A stretch of 64,000 nt of DNA from Oscillospiraceae bacterium (GCA_024404915.1 JAKSPJ010000005.1:62001-126000); one strand, 5' to 3'. Positions 33,192-43,569 are shown, counted from the stretch's first letter. Made by a program: numbers and translations. The notes: a model not told the origin generated them from the sequence alone.

Positions 33192-33416
33192 TTATCTGTG
33201 CCATTTATTCGACTTGGCAATTTTGATCAGATCTTCCTGATTAATCCATTCCTCTGAGAATCCGCATTTTCCGCAGATATATCTGTTGACCTTGACTGCC
33301 GAAAAAACGCTGCCTCCCAGCATAATATTGTTGCCTGTTCCATAGGGTCCCACATTGCCGTCAACGACCGCAATATCTGTGGAACTGCATTTCGGACATA
33401 CCTTGGTATTTTTCAT
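33192..33416 (-). CDS. Small zinc-ribbon protein
   Basis: 74 aa with two Cys pairs, CPKCSS at residue 7 and CGKCGF near residue 49, separated by a Gly-rich loop (VGPYGTGNNIMLGG). This forms one likely zinc ribbon. Function is unknown. It lies 15 nt after the transglutaminase gene and 11 nt before yhbY, so it links the MoxR triad to the housekeeping block. Confidence 0.75.
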   Translation of the reverse strand: MKNTKVCPKCSSTDIAVVDGNVGPYGTGNNIMLGGSVFSAVKVNRYICGKCGFSEEWINQEDLIKIAKSNKWHR

Positions 33417-33431
33417 AAATCTCCAACTCCT

Positions 33432-35963
33432 TTATTCAACAATATGTCTGCCCCAGCGCAGCCATATTCTGCGGAAGAAGCCTGCCTTCTCATACATGGC
33501 AGAAGCCATCTGCATTGCCGTTCCGTACAAACGCTTGGCATCCCCGGCAGTTACGCCGTTTCTGCTGAAGGCCGCTGCCTGTATAATGGCGATTGTCTCG
33601 CTGATTCTGCCCTTTGCAGCAAGGCCGGAATGCGCTTCCGCAGCTTTGGCAAATGCCTCATAGGAAAGCTTCTGCTGTTCAATCCCCTGTATCCGAAGCA
33701 GCTTGACAATAAACTGATATGATGCCATTGCCGCATCATTCGGGCTTGCCTGCTGCATCTGCTGTATCCGTTTTCGTATAATACCTTTATGAATCCGGAT
33801 ATAGACAGCCGCAATTACCGCAATGACTGCCAAAGCCGTCAGAATCACTCGTACCTGCTTCGGAATTATCGGATGTGCCGGTTCTTCCGATATCGGATTC
33901 TCTTCTGCGGTATTTCCGGATACTGCGGTTTCCGTCAGGGACTGTACTTCTGTTTCAGTAAAAGATACCGTTTCCGAATAAGTAGTGACTGTTTCCGTCA
34001 CAGTTGCAGTGGTCTCTGTAATGTCTGCGGGTTCTTCCGAAATTCTGTGCCATTCCTCTGCAACAGATTCTGTAAATTCGTAGGGTACCCAGCCAAAGCC
34101 CTTGACATAGATTTCTGCCCAGGCATGAGACTGTTTATCCAGGATATTGATTTTATAGCTGCCTGTATCCGTATATGACGCAAACGCTGTACTTGGCAGT
34201 ACATATCCCTGACAGTATCGTGCAGGAATGCCGTTCATTCGGCACAGTACCACCGCAGCAGAGGCATAATGGGCGCAATAACCCTTATGCCCTTCGTTGA
34301 GAAAATACTCCACATAATCTCTGTCCGCAGGCTGCAATCCGGCTGCTGTGGTATATTCTGCCCGGGACCAGATGTAATCCCGGATTGCATCCAGCTGTCC
34401 TATCAGGGTGTCCGGCTTTTCAGGAATAGCCTGCTTCATATCCTCATAAACCTGATGCATGGCCTCTGTCTCCGGAACGCCCAGATACGTCTCCTCCGCA
34501 AACTGCTCATATTTTCCCACCAGTGGATTCTGGGAGGGTGCTGTTCTGTCTGAGATATCATTCCAGTCAATGGAGGCATTGTTCAGAAGCCAGAATGAAT
34601 AATTCTGATAACTGGGCAGTTCAATCTCTGTATCATAATGGTAGAGTGTACCTGCCTCAAATACACTTTGGTAGGGAGCATAATTGCAATTGGGCTGATT
34701 CATCGCAATTACCTCACAAGGAACCGCAGGATACTGATTCTCCGGCGGAATCTGTAATTCTGTGATATGATCAGAATGGAAAATGGTCTGGGCGGTCAGG
34801 TTTTCCTGTGTAAGCTGACTGAAGAGCTTTTTGTTTCTGCGGTAAATGCCGTTGGGATTTCCCCATCCGCTGCCCGTATATACAGAACGCACTGTGCCAC
34901 GGAAATAGTAATCATCTACAGTGGCATTTTTTCCGATGGTCACATGCAAATCGGTTCTGCCGTCAAAATGAACATCTCCGTTGTTTACAAGATTCAGTTC
35001 ATCTGTCACTATATTGGCAGAAGAAGAAAAGGGCAGATGATACAACAAACCTGTAACATCCTCGATGGTGAGATTCTGATACCACTGGCGAAATTCTCTC
35101 CGCTTCTGATTCATCTCTTCACTGCGGACATAATTTCTTGTCAGAATCAACGTGGCTGCGCACAGAAGGCTCATCAGAAAAAGCAGCACCGCCGCACTTG
35201 TTTCATAGGTTGCATATTTCCATTCTGCTCCCATCATATCAGCATATTTATAACAGGAACGAGAATCTGCCTTCACTTTTTCCTTGGGCGTGTATCTTCG
35301 CAGCACCCAGGAACAAATCCAGAAAAACAGCAGCGCAAAAATGGCGATACTGCTGCTCTCCATACCAAAATACAGTCCCATTTCCAGAAACAGAAAGGGA
35401 ATAATAAACCGAAGCACTGCACCATTGGAGGATGACTTGGAACGCATCAGCATCATATCCGTATAATGCAAAATGGTAACAATGGCAATGATTGCAATAA
35501 TAAAAATCAGCTGTATGCACTGAGACTCCGTCCAGGAGATTTCCTCCGGAAAGGATGACTCAAAGGTTTCCTGCATCATAATACTGCTGCGAATCATCTC
35601 CATCATCGAGGAACCGCCGGCTGCCACCTCCTGCAAATGCCGCAGAAGTGCCACAGGAATGCTGAATGCAGAAACCACCATTCCTGCAATGCCCAGTTTC
35701 GGGTGCAGTCTGCGCAGAATCTGCATAACAGTCACGATTCCAAAGGTCAGAAGGCTTAAAAAGCCGATGGAAACCGGAAAATGAAAAAAACCATTGAAGC
35801 AAATCAGCAGGCTGATGCTTCCCATGAGTATCACCAGATAGCGAATCAGCATTTCGGGAACATGGGGATGCCGTCGAAGAGACACGTTCACACTCTCCGG
35901 CTGAATCAGCAGCTGCGGTTTCTCATCTTCCTCATCATTATGGAATAAAAAGCGAGTACTCAT
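33432..35963 (-). CDS. Membrane transglutaminase-like protein (TgpA type)
   Basis: 843 aa. An N-terminal set of six to seven membrane helices (about 40-275) is followed by a large extracellular part with a transglutaminase-like core: GHKGYCAHYASAAVVLCRM with the Cys, SHAWAEIYV with the His, and WVPYEFTE where the usual Asp is replaced by Glu. A Thr/Glu-rich stretch, one more helix and a cytoplasmic DUF4129-like end complete it. Its ATG overlaps the DUF58 stop. The MoxR, DUF58 and transglutaminase triad is widespread; the substrate is unknown. Confidence 0.85.
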   Translation of the reverse strand: MSTRFLFHNDEEDEKPQLLIQPESVNVSLRRHPHVPEMLIRYLVILMGSISLLICFNGFFHFPVSIGFLSLLTFGIVTVMQILRRLHPKLGIAGMVVSAFSIPVALLRHLQEVAAGGSSMMEMIRSSIMMQETFESSFPEEISWTESQCIQLIFIIAIIAIVTILHYTDMMLMRSKSSSNGAVLRFIIPFLFLEMGLYFGMESSSIAIFALLFFWICSWVLRRYTPKEKVKADSRSCYKYADMMGAEWKYATYETSAAVLLFLMSLLCAATLILTRNYVRSEEMNQKRREFRQWYQNLTIEDVTGLLYHLPFSSSANIVTDELNLVNNGDVHFDGRTDLHVTIGKNATVDDYYFRGTVRSVYTGSGWGNPNGIYRRNKKLFSQLTQENLTAQTIFHSDHITELQIPPENQYPAVPCEVIAMNQPNCNYAPYQSVFEAGTLYHYDTEIELPSYQNYSFWLLNNASIDWNDISDRTAPSQNPLVGKYEQFAEETYLGVPETEAMHQVYEDMKQAIPEKPDTLIGQLDAIRDYIWSRAEYTTAAGLQPADRDYVEYFLNEGHKGYCAHYASAAVVLCRMNGIPARYCQGYVLPSTAFASYTDTGSYKINILDKQSHAWAEIYVKGFGWVPYEFTESVAEEWHRISEEPADITETTATVTETVTTYSETVSFTETEVQSLTETAVSGNTAEENPISEEPAHPIIPKQVRVILTALAVIAVIAAVYIRIHKGIIRKRIQQMQQASPNDAAMASYQFIVKLLRIQGIEQQKLSYEAFAKAAEAHSGLAAKGRISETIAIIQAAAFSRNGVTAGDAKRLYGTAMQMASAMYEKAGFFRRIWLRWGRHIVE

Positions 35964-37210
35964 CTGACATCACCACGCTTTCCTGCTTTGCCGTCCCCAT
36001 TCTGAGAAGCATCTGCCACAGGAACTGCTGTTCCCGGTTTTGTATTCATCAGCACAGGAATGCACTGATATGGAACCTTCTGTTCTCCCGTGTGCTCTGT
36101 CTCCTGCTGGGATACTGCATGATATACCATGATATTTCCGTTCAGAGGGAGTGACATCAGAATCCGACACAGCGCATCATCCAGATATGGGGTAAACAGA
36201 ATGATGCTCTCCTTCTGACTGTATAACATCAGAAAATGCTGTAATTGCTGAAAATACCGCTCCTGCTCAGCTGCTGAGACAGGCTGCTGCACCAGCAACT
36301 GATGCAGCCATTCCAGGCTTTCCGTATCGGATGCAATCTCATCGGAAATGATAAATTCTTTTCCTGTGCCACAGAAAGAAAGGGCACAGCGAAGCTGCTC
36401 CTCTGACAGAAAATGTATCATGGACGACATAGCAGATAATGCATAATCCAGGCGAACAGCACCATCCGCTTCTGCAGTCCCCATGCGATAATCCGTCAGC
36501 AGAACATACCGATTCTGAATTGGCTGACTGAATTCCTTCACCATAAGCGCATCCTGTCTGGCACTGAGTTTCCAGTGAATGCGGGAAATCAGGTCGCCTT
36601 CCCGATACGCATGGACATCAAACACCTCGGAGGAATCATCTCCGGGCCGTTCCTTGGAGTACTCCTCTGCATTCTCATTCCAGAGGTTATCCGGAGGGGG
36701 CACCAGGGCCAGCTGCTCCAAAATGGTGGGATAAATCATCACCTGATGATGCAGATTCAGCTTCTTCCTGCCGCAAAAAATGCGCAAGGGATCATATATT
36801 CTGATTTCAGTGATTCGCACACCCATGATGCCACAGGTATCTGCGTGAAAGGACAGCTTTACATTCTGGGTGTTGCAGGGCACAATCGGCAGAACCACAA
36901 CCATGGTCTGCTGCTTACGGCTCAGGTTATTATAGTACTCCAGCCGTATTTTCGCATGGGTTGCAGAGAAAATGCTGCGATTGCGGATTTCCAGATTCCA
37001 GTGCCATGTATCCCCTTTCCGTACCGTTTTCTGTTCGCTGTTCAGCCGCACGGAAAGACTCCATCGAAACACCAGCACCCAAATCAGAAGCAGAAGCGGA
37101 AACAGCAAAGCAAACACCAGCAGCTCAAAGGAGAGTCTTCCTCTGTACAAAAGAAAAAACAAACCGGATATCACAACCAGTCCTGCATACAGCAGCTTAT
37201 TTCCTATCAT
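35960..37210 (-). CDS. DUF58-domain membrane protein
   Basis: 416 aa. Two N-terminal helices (to about residue 50) are followed by a beta-rich part and the DUF58 core, DLISRIHWKLSARQDALMVKEF, near residue 225. The rest is a von Willebrand-A-like region. It overlaps both neighbours by 4 nt (ATGA). DUF58 proteins are clients or partners of MoxR AAA+ ATPases. Confidence 0.88.
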   Translation of the reverse strand: MIGNKLLYAGLVVISGLFFLLYRGRLSFELLVFALLFPLLLLIWVLVFRWSLSVRLNSEQKTVRKGDTWHWNLEIRNRSIFSATHAKIRLEYYNNLSRKQQTMVVVLPIVPCNTQNVKLSFHADTCGIMGVRITEIRIYDPLRIFCGRKKLNLHHQVMIYPTILEQLALVPPPDNLWNENAEEYSKERPGDDSSEVFDVHAYREGDLISRIHWKLSARQDALMVKEFSQPIQNRYVLLTDYRMGTAEADGAVRLDYALSAMSSMIHFLSEEQLRCALSFCGTGKEFIISDEIASDTESLEWLHQLLVQQPVSAAEQERYFQQLQHFLMLYSQKESIILFTPYLDDALCRILMSLPLNGNIMVYHAVSQQETEHTGEQKVPYQCIPVLMNTKPGTAVPVADASQNGDGKAGKRGDVR

Positions 37211-38184
37211 TTCTGAATCCTTCTCAAGCGAGGCATTTCCACCTTCGCTGTAATATCCCTGAGGATTTCCTCCGGGGTGACTTTTTCTGTTTTTCCCCGG
37301 ACGTTCATAACCAGTCTGTGGGCAAAGGTATCTTCCAGAATAATCAGAATGTCATCGGGAATAACATAATCTCTGCCACGAAGCAGGGCTGTTGCCTTTG
37401 CAGCGGCGCACAAGGCCAGGGATCCACGGGGGCTGACACCCAGCCGGAGCATGGGATGAGAACGTGTTCTGCCGGCAATCTCTGCAATATAATAGACAAT
37501 TGCCTCATCCATATAAATCTGTTTCACTGTATTCTGCATCACAATCAATTCATCCGCATTGGTCACTGTCTGTATCTTATCCAGCGGATTACTCTGATTG
37601 CGGTCCAGCATAATCTGAACTTCACTTTCCACATCCGGATACCCCATATGCAGCATGAACATAAACCGGTCCATCTGGGATTCCGGCAGCATCTGGGTGC
37701 CGACTGAGCCTGTGGGATTCTGTGTTGCAAGCACACAGAACGGAGTGGGCAGAGGATACGTCACGCCATCCACCGTAACCGCTGATTCTTCCATCAGCTG
37801 CAAAAGCGCAGACTGGGTTTTCGGAGAGGTACGGTTAATTTCATCTGCCAGCAGCAGATTGCAGAAAGCGGTTCCTTTTTTAAAATCCATTGTATCAGTT
37901 TCACGGCTGTATACAGTAAATCCGGTAACATCGCTTGGCAGTACATCCGGCGTAAACTGAATTCTATGATAATCCAGATTCAAGACTTTCGCAAAAGAAA
38001 GAGCCAGCGTGGTTTTTCCAACACCGGGCATATCCTCCAGCAGCACATGGCCATTTGCAAGAATCGCCAGGAGCACCTTCAGAATCACCTTATCTTTTCC
38101 GATTACCACTTTCTGAACTTCATGCAAAATACTGTGTGCAATGGAAGATGCTTCTTTCATACTGAAAACCTTCGTCTGATCCAT
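37207..38184 (-). CDS. MoxR-family AAA+ ATPase
   Basis: 325 aa. Walker A GVGKTTLA near residue 61, Walker B LLADEINR, sensor 1 ATQNPTGSVG and the arginine region GVSPRGSLALCAAAKA. It acts as a chaperone for the maturation of VWA/DUF58-type partners. First gene of the triad; AAAGGAG lies upstream of the ATG at 38184. Confidence 0.92.
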   Translation of the reverse strand: MDQTKVFSMKEASSIAHSILHEVQKVVIGKDKVILKVLLAILANGHVLLEDMPGVGKTTLALSFAKVLNLDYHRIQFTPDVLPSDVTGFTVYSRETDTMDFKKGTAFCNLLLADEINRTSPKTQSALLQLMEESAVTVDGVTYPLPTPFCVLATQNPTGSVGTQMLPESQMDRFMFMLHMGYPDVESEVQIMLDRNQSNPLDKIQTVTNADELIVMQNTVKQIYMDEAIVYYIAEIAGRTRSHPMLRLGVSPRGSLALCAAAKATALLRGRDYVIPDDILIILEDTFAHRLVMNVRGKTEKVTPEEILRDITAKVEMPRLRRIQK

Positions 38185-38286
38185 CCTGCATTTCTCCTTT
38201 CAGGTAGGGTGCATTCTATCTGTGTCTAATATGGTATTCTATCATTATATCACAAAAGAAAAGCTTTTTCAATATCTTTCATTGAA

Positions 38287-38328
38287 TTTTCAGAGGAAGT
38301 CTCCCCGTTTCCGCTTCTCTGCTGAAAA
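38287..38328 (-). terminator. Possible terminator of the metallopeptidase gene
   Basis: Interrupted stem ttttcag.agaag / cttc.ctgaaaa, 12 nt past the stop. The T run after it is short, so termination may be partial. Confidence 0.4.
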
Positions 38329-38339
38329 TACGGCATGTA

Positions 38340-39929
38340 TTATTCTTTCAGTTCAGCCATGCGCTTTTCCAGCACTTCAGCAATATCATCTGTAATGCGG
38401 TCTGTAAAGATATCCGGCAAGCCGCATTCCTCCATTGCGCTGCAAAACTGATATTGATTGTTCATTGTGGAAAGGGATGAAAGCTGATCGTATATCTGCA
38501 TTGCAGTATCCCTGTCATCCAGCATCATAGTATAGAGGTACAGTGCCGGCAGGGCTGATACGCCATAGCTGACATAATATCCCGGCTGTTCAAACAAATG
38601 CGTCACCTCATTCAGAGGCAGTTCCATGGCGCATCCTTCTGTCAGATCATAGTACAGTTCCACCACTTCCTCAGCGGTAATGCTGTCCAGACGCTGCATC
38701 ACTTCATATTCAAATTCACCGACTGCAAGGCCGCTCACGACAGAATCAATCATATTATAAAGCTCCGTCAGTTCCAGATACTCTGCATTGTCGCCGAAAA
38801 TCTCCGGGTAATACTGTGTAAAGAGGATTTCCATACCCTGGGACTGCACCTCTGCCAGATCAATACAGTTCACCTGGGAATAAACCGGTGTCGTATCCCT
38901 CCAGTCTGAATGGAAATGTCCGAATTCATGGGATACATCCACGAAGTCATAGAAGCTGCCGTCAAGATGGGTATACATCATTGCAGACTGTTCATTGGTC
39001 AGAGCAATGGTATAACTTCCGTCATAGCAGTCCTCCGCTTCCGGCACAACATAGAGCGACTCATCTATCAGCTTACGGGCGGATTCTCCAATAACAGAAG
39101 ACATTTTCGGAGCATATGTCTCCAGCAGTTCATAGGGGTCCTTATATTCGAAATCAGTGACTGCATGATTCTTAATTCTATCTTCATCCGCCAGATAATC
39201 ATAATATAAGGTATACAGCGGAAGCAGCTGTTCCTTTGCTTCAAAGAACAAATCAGAAGCCTGCTGTACTGTATAATCACGGTTATATCTGGAATACAGA
39301 TAATCGCTGATATCTGCATCCTTCAGAATATCCAGGTAAAGTTCTGCACACTGCAAATCAATATCCGTTTCTTCTGTTTCGTCAGATTTATATGCAATAT
39401 CGTAGTAATCATTCAGGTTATCGAATTCGCCCTTCGCTTCCCTCTGGGCATTGCTTATCACACGGCGCAGATTATTCACCAGGTAGTAGCTCATCCATTC
39501 TGTAGAGACATATGGTGCAAAGAGTTTGGAATAATTGGATTTTTTATATCCATTTGCCAGGAACCATGTTGCCATTTCAGTGACGGTATAGTAATTAGAA
39601 TAAGCCTGGTTCTTTATTTTCAGCAAAGAATCCTTGGACCAGTCTGCATAATAATCCATCTCTGCTCTGGCATAGGCAGAAAAAGAAACATCCGCCATCG
39701 AAATAATTTCCTCAATCTGCTGCTGCATTTCCTCTTCTCTGTCATCGTCATTCCACTGCTTCATTACTGCGTGAATCTGTTCCTCATAGGTTTTCAGATT
39801 GACAGCAGGCTCCGGAAGCACCACATCCTCCGCTGCAGAAGACTCTTCTTCCAGCAGTTCACAGGCAGTCAGACAAGGCAACATACAGACTGCGGCGAAA
39901 AACAAGGCAAGGGTTTTCTTCTTGTTCAT
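38340..39929 (-). CDS. M3-like metallopeptidase lipoprotein
   Basis: 529 aa from the ATG at 39929 (AAGGAGG 6 nt upstream). Signal peptide with lipobox LTAC, then an acidic helical region. The zinc motif HEFGHFHSDW has its third ligand in LAEVQSQGME about 25 residues later, as in oligoendopeptidase F-like M3 enzymes. Most of the chain is helical, as expected for that fold. It would cleave peptides outside the membrane. It lies 65 nt after the pseudo-ATPase gene. Confidence 0.78.
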   Translation of the reverse strand: MNKKKTLALFFAAVCMLPCLTACELLEEESSAAEDVVLPEPAVNLKTYEEQIHAVMKQWNDDDREEEMQQQIEEIISMADVSFSAYARAEMDYYADWSKDSLLKIKNQAYSNYYTVTEMATWFLANGYKKSNYSKLFAPYVSTEWMSYYLVNNLRRVISNAQREAKGEFDNLNDYYDIAYKSDETEETDIDLQCAELYLDILKDADISDYLYSRYNRDYTVQQASDLFFEAKEQLLPLYTLYYDYLADEDRIKNHAVTDFEYKDPYELLETYAPKMSSVIGESARKLIDESLYVVPEAEDCYDGSYTIALTNEQSAMMYTHLDGSFYDFVDVSHEFGHFHSDWRDTTPVYSQVNCIDLAEVQSQGMEILFTQYYPEIFGDNAEYLELTELYNMIDSVVSGLAVGEFEYEVMQRLDSITAEEVVELYYDLTEGCAMELPLNEVTHLFEQPGYYVSYGVSALPALYLYTMMLDDRDTAMQIYDQLSSLSTMNNQYQFCSAMEECGLPDIFTDRITDDIAEVLEKRMAELKE

Positions 39930-39994
39930 ATATCCTCCTTCTGTAGACTGTAAAACAGCGCACAAAGTTGAAATCAGCTTTGTGCGCTTCATAA

Positions 39995-42445
39995 TCAGGT
40001 ATCCTTCATGCGAATGGCTAAAATAGTAAAGCAGGTACACACCAGATGGTAAATCACCAGAATTGCACAGGAAAGATCTTTATTGGCATTCAGCAAAATA
40101 AAGATGAATACAAAAATCAATCCCAGGCAGGCTGTGACTGCCTGTAAAATCAATCCCATGACAGCTATGGAGCGAATGCGCTTTGCACCAATAATTGTCT
40201 GGATAAAGCCTGTCAGTCTTCCGGCACAAAGCATGGAAGGATTTGCGGATTCCAGCGGCATTGTTTCTTCGTTGAAATCGTTTTCCATACGGACCGGCAG
40301 CACCTTCAGGTGATGTTCCCGAATGCCGAACATTTTCGCAATTCTGCGCTGGGAAAGCAGTGCATCGTTGCTGCGCACCAGCAGGAACAGAGATTCTTTT
40401 TCCATCAGCTTCAGCCAGCGGCTGATATTCTTTCCCGCTTCCAGATGAATCATAAACAGAGCGGAAACAGAACCGGATACAGAAAGATACAGCGGCTCAG
40501 AGCCCTTCGGTGTCAGTGAATGCACCTTCTGAACAGGCGGCAGTCCTTCCACACTGTGTTCAATCATCATATCACGGGTACCCAGCAGCACACGCTTATT
40601 CTGAATCCAGCCGCTGATGCCCTTTCCCTCATCATATACATAAGAATCTACCGGAAGCAGCATTTTCTGCTCGGTCAGAATGGCTCCTGCAAATACCGGC
40701 TTGAGAATACTGCCTGCATGCTGTGTCAGGCTGGCGGCATACTGCAATACTTCTTCGATTCGGCTTTCACCCATTACCTGAATGGATTCCAGGGATGTGG
40801 TGCCGCGTGGGAACAGCTGAACTGCATCAATCATCACCGTGTTGACATCGTAGAAATCATCCACACTCTGATAGCCCAGCATAATACCGCTGTTCTTGAC
40901 ATAGTGCTTCGTTCCGGATGCCAGGGGCAGATTGGAAATCAGGGTAATTGCCAGGCAGGCACAGGCGGAAAAGCAAAGTGCAAATACGGACATGCCGTAG
41001 CAGACAGAGCTTTCCATGTTATCCCCACGGAACACCATGATACCCACAGAGAATGCCATTGCGATCAATGTGATAATCGGCACCGCAGGACGGCAGAATT
41101 TATCTGCAATATCCGTGGAAAATGTGTACTTCAGGAAATCACGGGGAGAACGCACAGACTGCATGGCAGCAATGATCGGGAAATCACCGTTGGTATTGCG
41201 TGTCAGGTTTTCCGCACGATGTTCATCCTCCACATAGTGAATACCATATTTCAGACCGCCGTCTGTCAGGCACTCAAAATTGCGGATGGCACGATCAACA
41301 ATCATTTTCTTGCCGACAGCGTTGCAAAAGAGGGAAAGCAGTCCAACAGAAATATACACAGAAACCTCACCGTTCCGCAGCATGCCCGGACTGGGCAGAA
41401 TCAGAAAGGCCGCAATTTCTGCGGACATCATGGACATTGCGGCAAGAGAATCGCTGTCTGCTTTGAACTGCAGCAGCTTCAGATAACCATTTTTCAGCAG
41501 ACTGCCGCAGAATGGCAGTGCGGAAAGGCCAAGCAAAAGCTGAATAATCAGATAAGAAACCGGAGATTCGGCACTGGACAGGAACGAGGGCAGCGGAATA
41601 AAGGGCAGCCAGTCCACAAGTGTATAAAGACTGCTGACCAAAGCCACTATGCCCAGAATTACCACACGCAGTGCGGCATTGATTTTCAGTTCATTTAAAT
41701 CCTTCCAGATGGTTTCCCGATCCTCACGGTCTGAAAGTTCCTTCACCTTTTTCGGCAAATCCATCCGCTGCCGCTTCTCATCCGGATAACGGATATCAAT
41801 GTCAATGCTGCTGCGGGTTTCGTCGCTGCTTGCTGAAAAGTCAATCTGTGTCTGCTCCGCTTTTTTCAGATACTCCGGTGCAGGCATCTGTTCCACGGGA
41901 TGAGATTTCAGATTCTCCGGAATCCGCTCCAGTACCTCCGGCGTGGAAGACTGATTCTTTTTCTTCCGCAGCTTGGCAGCAGGCAGCGTCTGAGGCGCAG
42001 AAACAGGTGTGATTTTCTCGTAGGGCATGGCGTCTCCCGATTGTCTGCGGCGGCGCTCCCTTGCACGGGTTGAATCGCTCATACGGCGGATTTTCGGCTG
42101 ATAGTCCCCCTGTTCCGGCACATCTCCAAGAATCACCGCATGATCATAGGCCTGAGCTGTGGTGTTTGCGCCGTGCTGAGAACGGGCTTCTGCCTCAACA
42201 TTGGCGATGGAATTCATAAAAGATACCTGGGGCTTCTTGATATCGGCAGGGGTTACATCATTGGCAGGCACCGCATTTCTGCGGGGGCCCTCCTTTTTTG
42301 TATCTGCCGCATCTGCTGCTTCGGAAGGTATTTCCTCTGCAGCAGCGGCATTCTCCTCCTGAAGTGCTGCATCAGCAGTGGAAATCTGCTCCGACAGGTT
42401 CAGGTTATTGTTCTTTGGTTTCTTGGATTTCCGATGCTTTGACAT
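39995..42445 (-). CDS. P-type ATPase relative lacking the phosphorylation motif
   Basis: 816 aa from the ATG at 42445 (AAAGGG 9 nt upstream). Residues 1 to about 250 are hydrophilic and likely disordered. Six or so membrane helices follow in the P1B-ATPase pattern, but the CPC-type metal site reads CACLAI and the DKTGT phosphorylation loop reads MIDAVQLFP with Asp540. An actuator/N-domain-like stretch survives (GKGISGWIQNKRVLLGTRDMM). The GDGxND hinge is missing (RMENDFNEET). It is therefore very probably a pseudo-enzyme, full length and without frameshift, so retained for another role. It lies between rlmB and a metallopeptidase. Confidence 0.7.
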   Translation of the reverse strand: MSKHRKSKKPKNNNLNLSEQISTADAALQEENAAAAEEIPSEAADAADTKKEGPRRNAVPANDVTPADIKKPQVSFMNSIANVEAEARSQHGANTTAQAYDHAVILGDVPEQGDYQPKIRRMSDSTRARERRRRQSGDAMPYEKITPVSAPQTLPAAKLRKKKNQSSTPEVLERIPENLKSHPVEQMPAPEYLKKAEQTQIDFSASSDETRSSIDIDIRYPDEKRQRMDLPKKVKELSDREDRETIWKDLNELKINAALRVVILGIVALVSSLYTLVDWLPFIPLPSFLSSAESPVSYLIIQLLLGLSALPFCGSLLKNGYLKLLQFKADSDSLAAMSMMSAEIAAFLILPSPGMLRNGEVSVYISVGLLSLFCNAVGKKMIVDRAIRNFECLTDGGLKYGIHYVEDEHRAENLTRNTNGDFPIIAAMQSVRSPRDFLKYTFSTDIADKFCRPAVPIITLIAMAFSVGIMVFRGDNMESSVCYGMSVFALCFSACACLAITLISNLPLASGTKHYVKNSGIMLGYQSVDDFYDVNTVMIDAVQLFPRGTTSLESIQVMGESRIEEVLQYAASLTQHAGSILKPVFAGAILTEQKMLLPVDSYVYDEGKGISGWIQNKRVLLGTRDMMIEHSVEGLPPVQKVHSLTPKGSEPLYLSVSGSVSALFMIHLEAGKNISRWLKLMEKESLFLLVRSNDALLSQRRIAKMFGIREHHLKVLPVRMENDFNEETMPLESANPSMLCAGRLTGFIQTIIGAKRIRSIAVMGLILQAVTACLGLIFVFIFILLNANKDLSCAILVIYHLVCTCFTILAIRMKDT

Positions 42446-42494
42446 GATTTGCATCCCTTTCTTATACCCTTTTTATTCAATCAGCATCTGTCTG

Positions 42495-43253
42495 TTATTT
42501 GCCCTGCTGTCGCTGACGGACTGCCTCATACATGAGAATACCTGCAGCAACAGAAGCATTCAGGGAGTTGACACGGCCAAACATGGGAAGTGATACCATC
42601 GCATCACACTGTGCCTGTACCGGGGCACTTAATCCGAAACCCTCTGAACCGATGACAATACCGATACCGCCGGTGAAATCCGTCTGAAATGCGGCAGAGC
42701 CATCCATATCAGCACCAAAAAACCAGATATTCTTCTTTTTCAGTGCAATCATTTCCGTTGCAAGATTGCTGACCCTTGCAACCGGTATCCAGCTTGCTGC
42801 ACCTGCAGAAGTCTTGAATACAGTCTGTGTCAAAGAGGCACTTCTGCGCTTCGGCAGAATAACGCCATCTGCACCTGCAGCCTCTGCTGTACGAAGTATG
42901 GCACCCAGATTGTGGGGGTCTTCAATTCCATCGCAAAGAACGAGAAAAGGCGGTGTACCCTTCTTTTCTGCCTGTGCAAGAATTTCTGCAACTGTGGCAT
43001 AGCTGGCGCAGGCGCCCTCGGCGCAAACGCCCTGATGATTGCCGTTGCCCGTCAGGATATCCAGCTTGCGGCTGTCTGTCTGCTTTACAACAATACCTCT
43101 TTTTCTTGCTTCGGCACAAATTGCACCAAGACTGCCTGTCATGCTGGTAACCAGAATATGATTCAGCGGTGTATCCGCTTTTAATGCTTCCAGAACGGCA
43201 TTTCTGCCGAAAATCAGGTTTTCATTTTCATTACGCCGGAAATCTTCTTTCAT
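42495..43253 (-). CDS. rlmB: SpoU-family 23S rRNA (guanosine-2'-O-)methyltransferase
   Basis: 252 aa. N-terminal substrate-binding domain (LIFGRNAVLEALKAD) and a knotted SPOUT domain: DGIEDPHNLGAILRTAEAAG (motif 1), GIVIGSEGFGLS (motif 2) and LPMFGRVNSLNASVAAGILM (motif 3, SAM binding). Matches RlmB/TrmH group 3, which methylates a guanosine of 23S rRNA. Ribosome site AAAGGA, 9 nt upstream. Confidence 0.9.
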   Translation of the reverse strand: MKEDFRRNENENLIFGRNAVLEALKADTPLNHILVTSMTGSLGAICAEARKRGIVVKQTDSRKLDILTGNGNHQGVCAEGACASYATVAEILAQAEKKGTPPFLVLCDGIEDPHNLGAILRTAEAAGADGVILPKRRSASLTQTVFKTSAGAASWIPVARVSNLATEMIALKKKNIWFFGADMDGSAAFQTDFTGGIGIVIGSEGFGLSAPVQAQCDAMVSLPMFGRVNSLNASVAAGILMYEAVRQRQQGK

Positions 43254-43287
43254 TCAGCACATTCCTTTCCATTATAATACTCCTCCT

Positions 43288-43316
43288 ATTATACCACATT
43301 CTGCTCAAATATACAA
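43288..43316 (-). promoter_or_regulatory. Promoter of rlmB
   Basis: Minus strand TTGTAT (43316-43311), a 17-nt spacer and TATAAT (43293-43288), about 35 nt before the ATG. Confidence 0.6.
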
Positions 43317-43532
43317 GAAGAAACAGATTCGATTTTTCACTGGACATTTGTTGAAATTACACATACATATATTATGGTATGTCAAGGCCGCAGACGGATG
43401 CAAAAGATTTCCTTTGCAGAATCACTCACGCCAATCCTATGAAAACATTGGCAACAATGCCGAAAACAAATCTCAAACAGCTCTTTCAACATGTGTAAAA
43501 CACCAAAAATCCATGAGAACATATAAATTGTC
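43317..43532. other. Intergenic without recognised feature
   Basis: About 215 nt between the rlmB and thrS promoters. AT-rich, short frames only, no strong hairpin seen. Confidence 0.4.
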
Positions 43533-43562
43533 TTGACTTTCAGATAAAAAAAGCGGTATAAT
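43533..43562 (+). promoter_or_regulatory. Promoter of the T-box / thrS transcript
   Basis: TTGACT (43533-43538), an 18-nt spacer and TATAAT (43557-43562). Confidence 0.75.
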
Positions 43563-43569
43563 ATGACTA

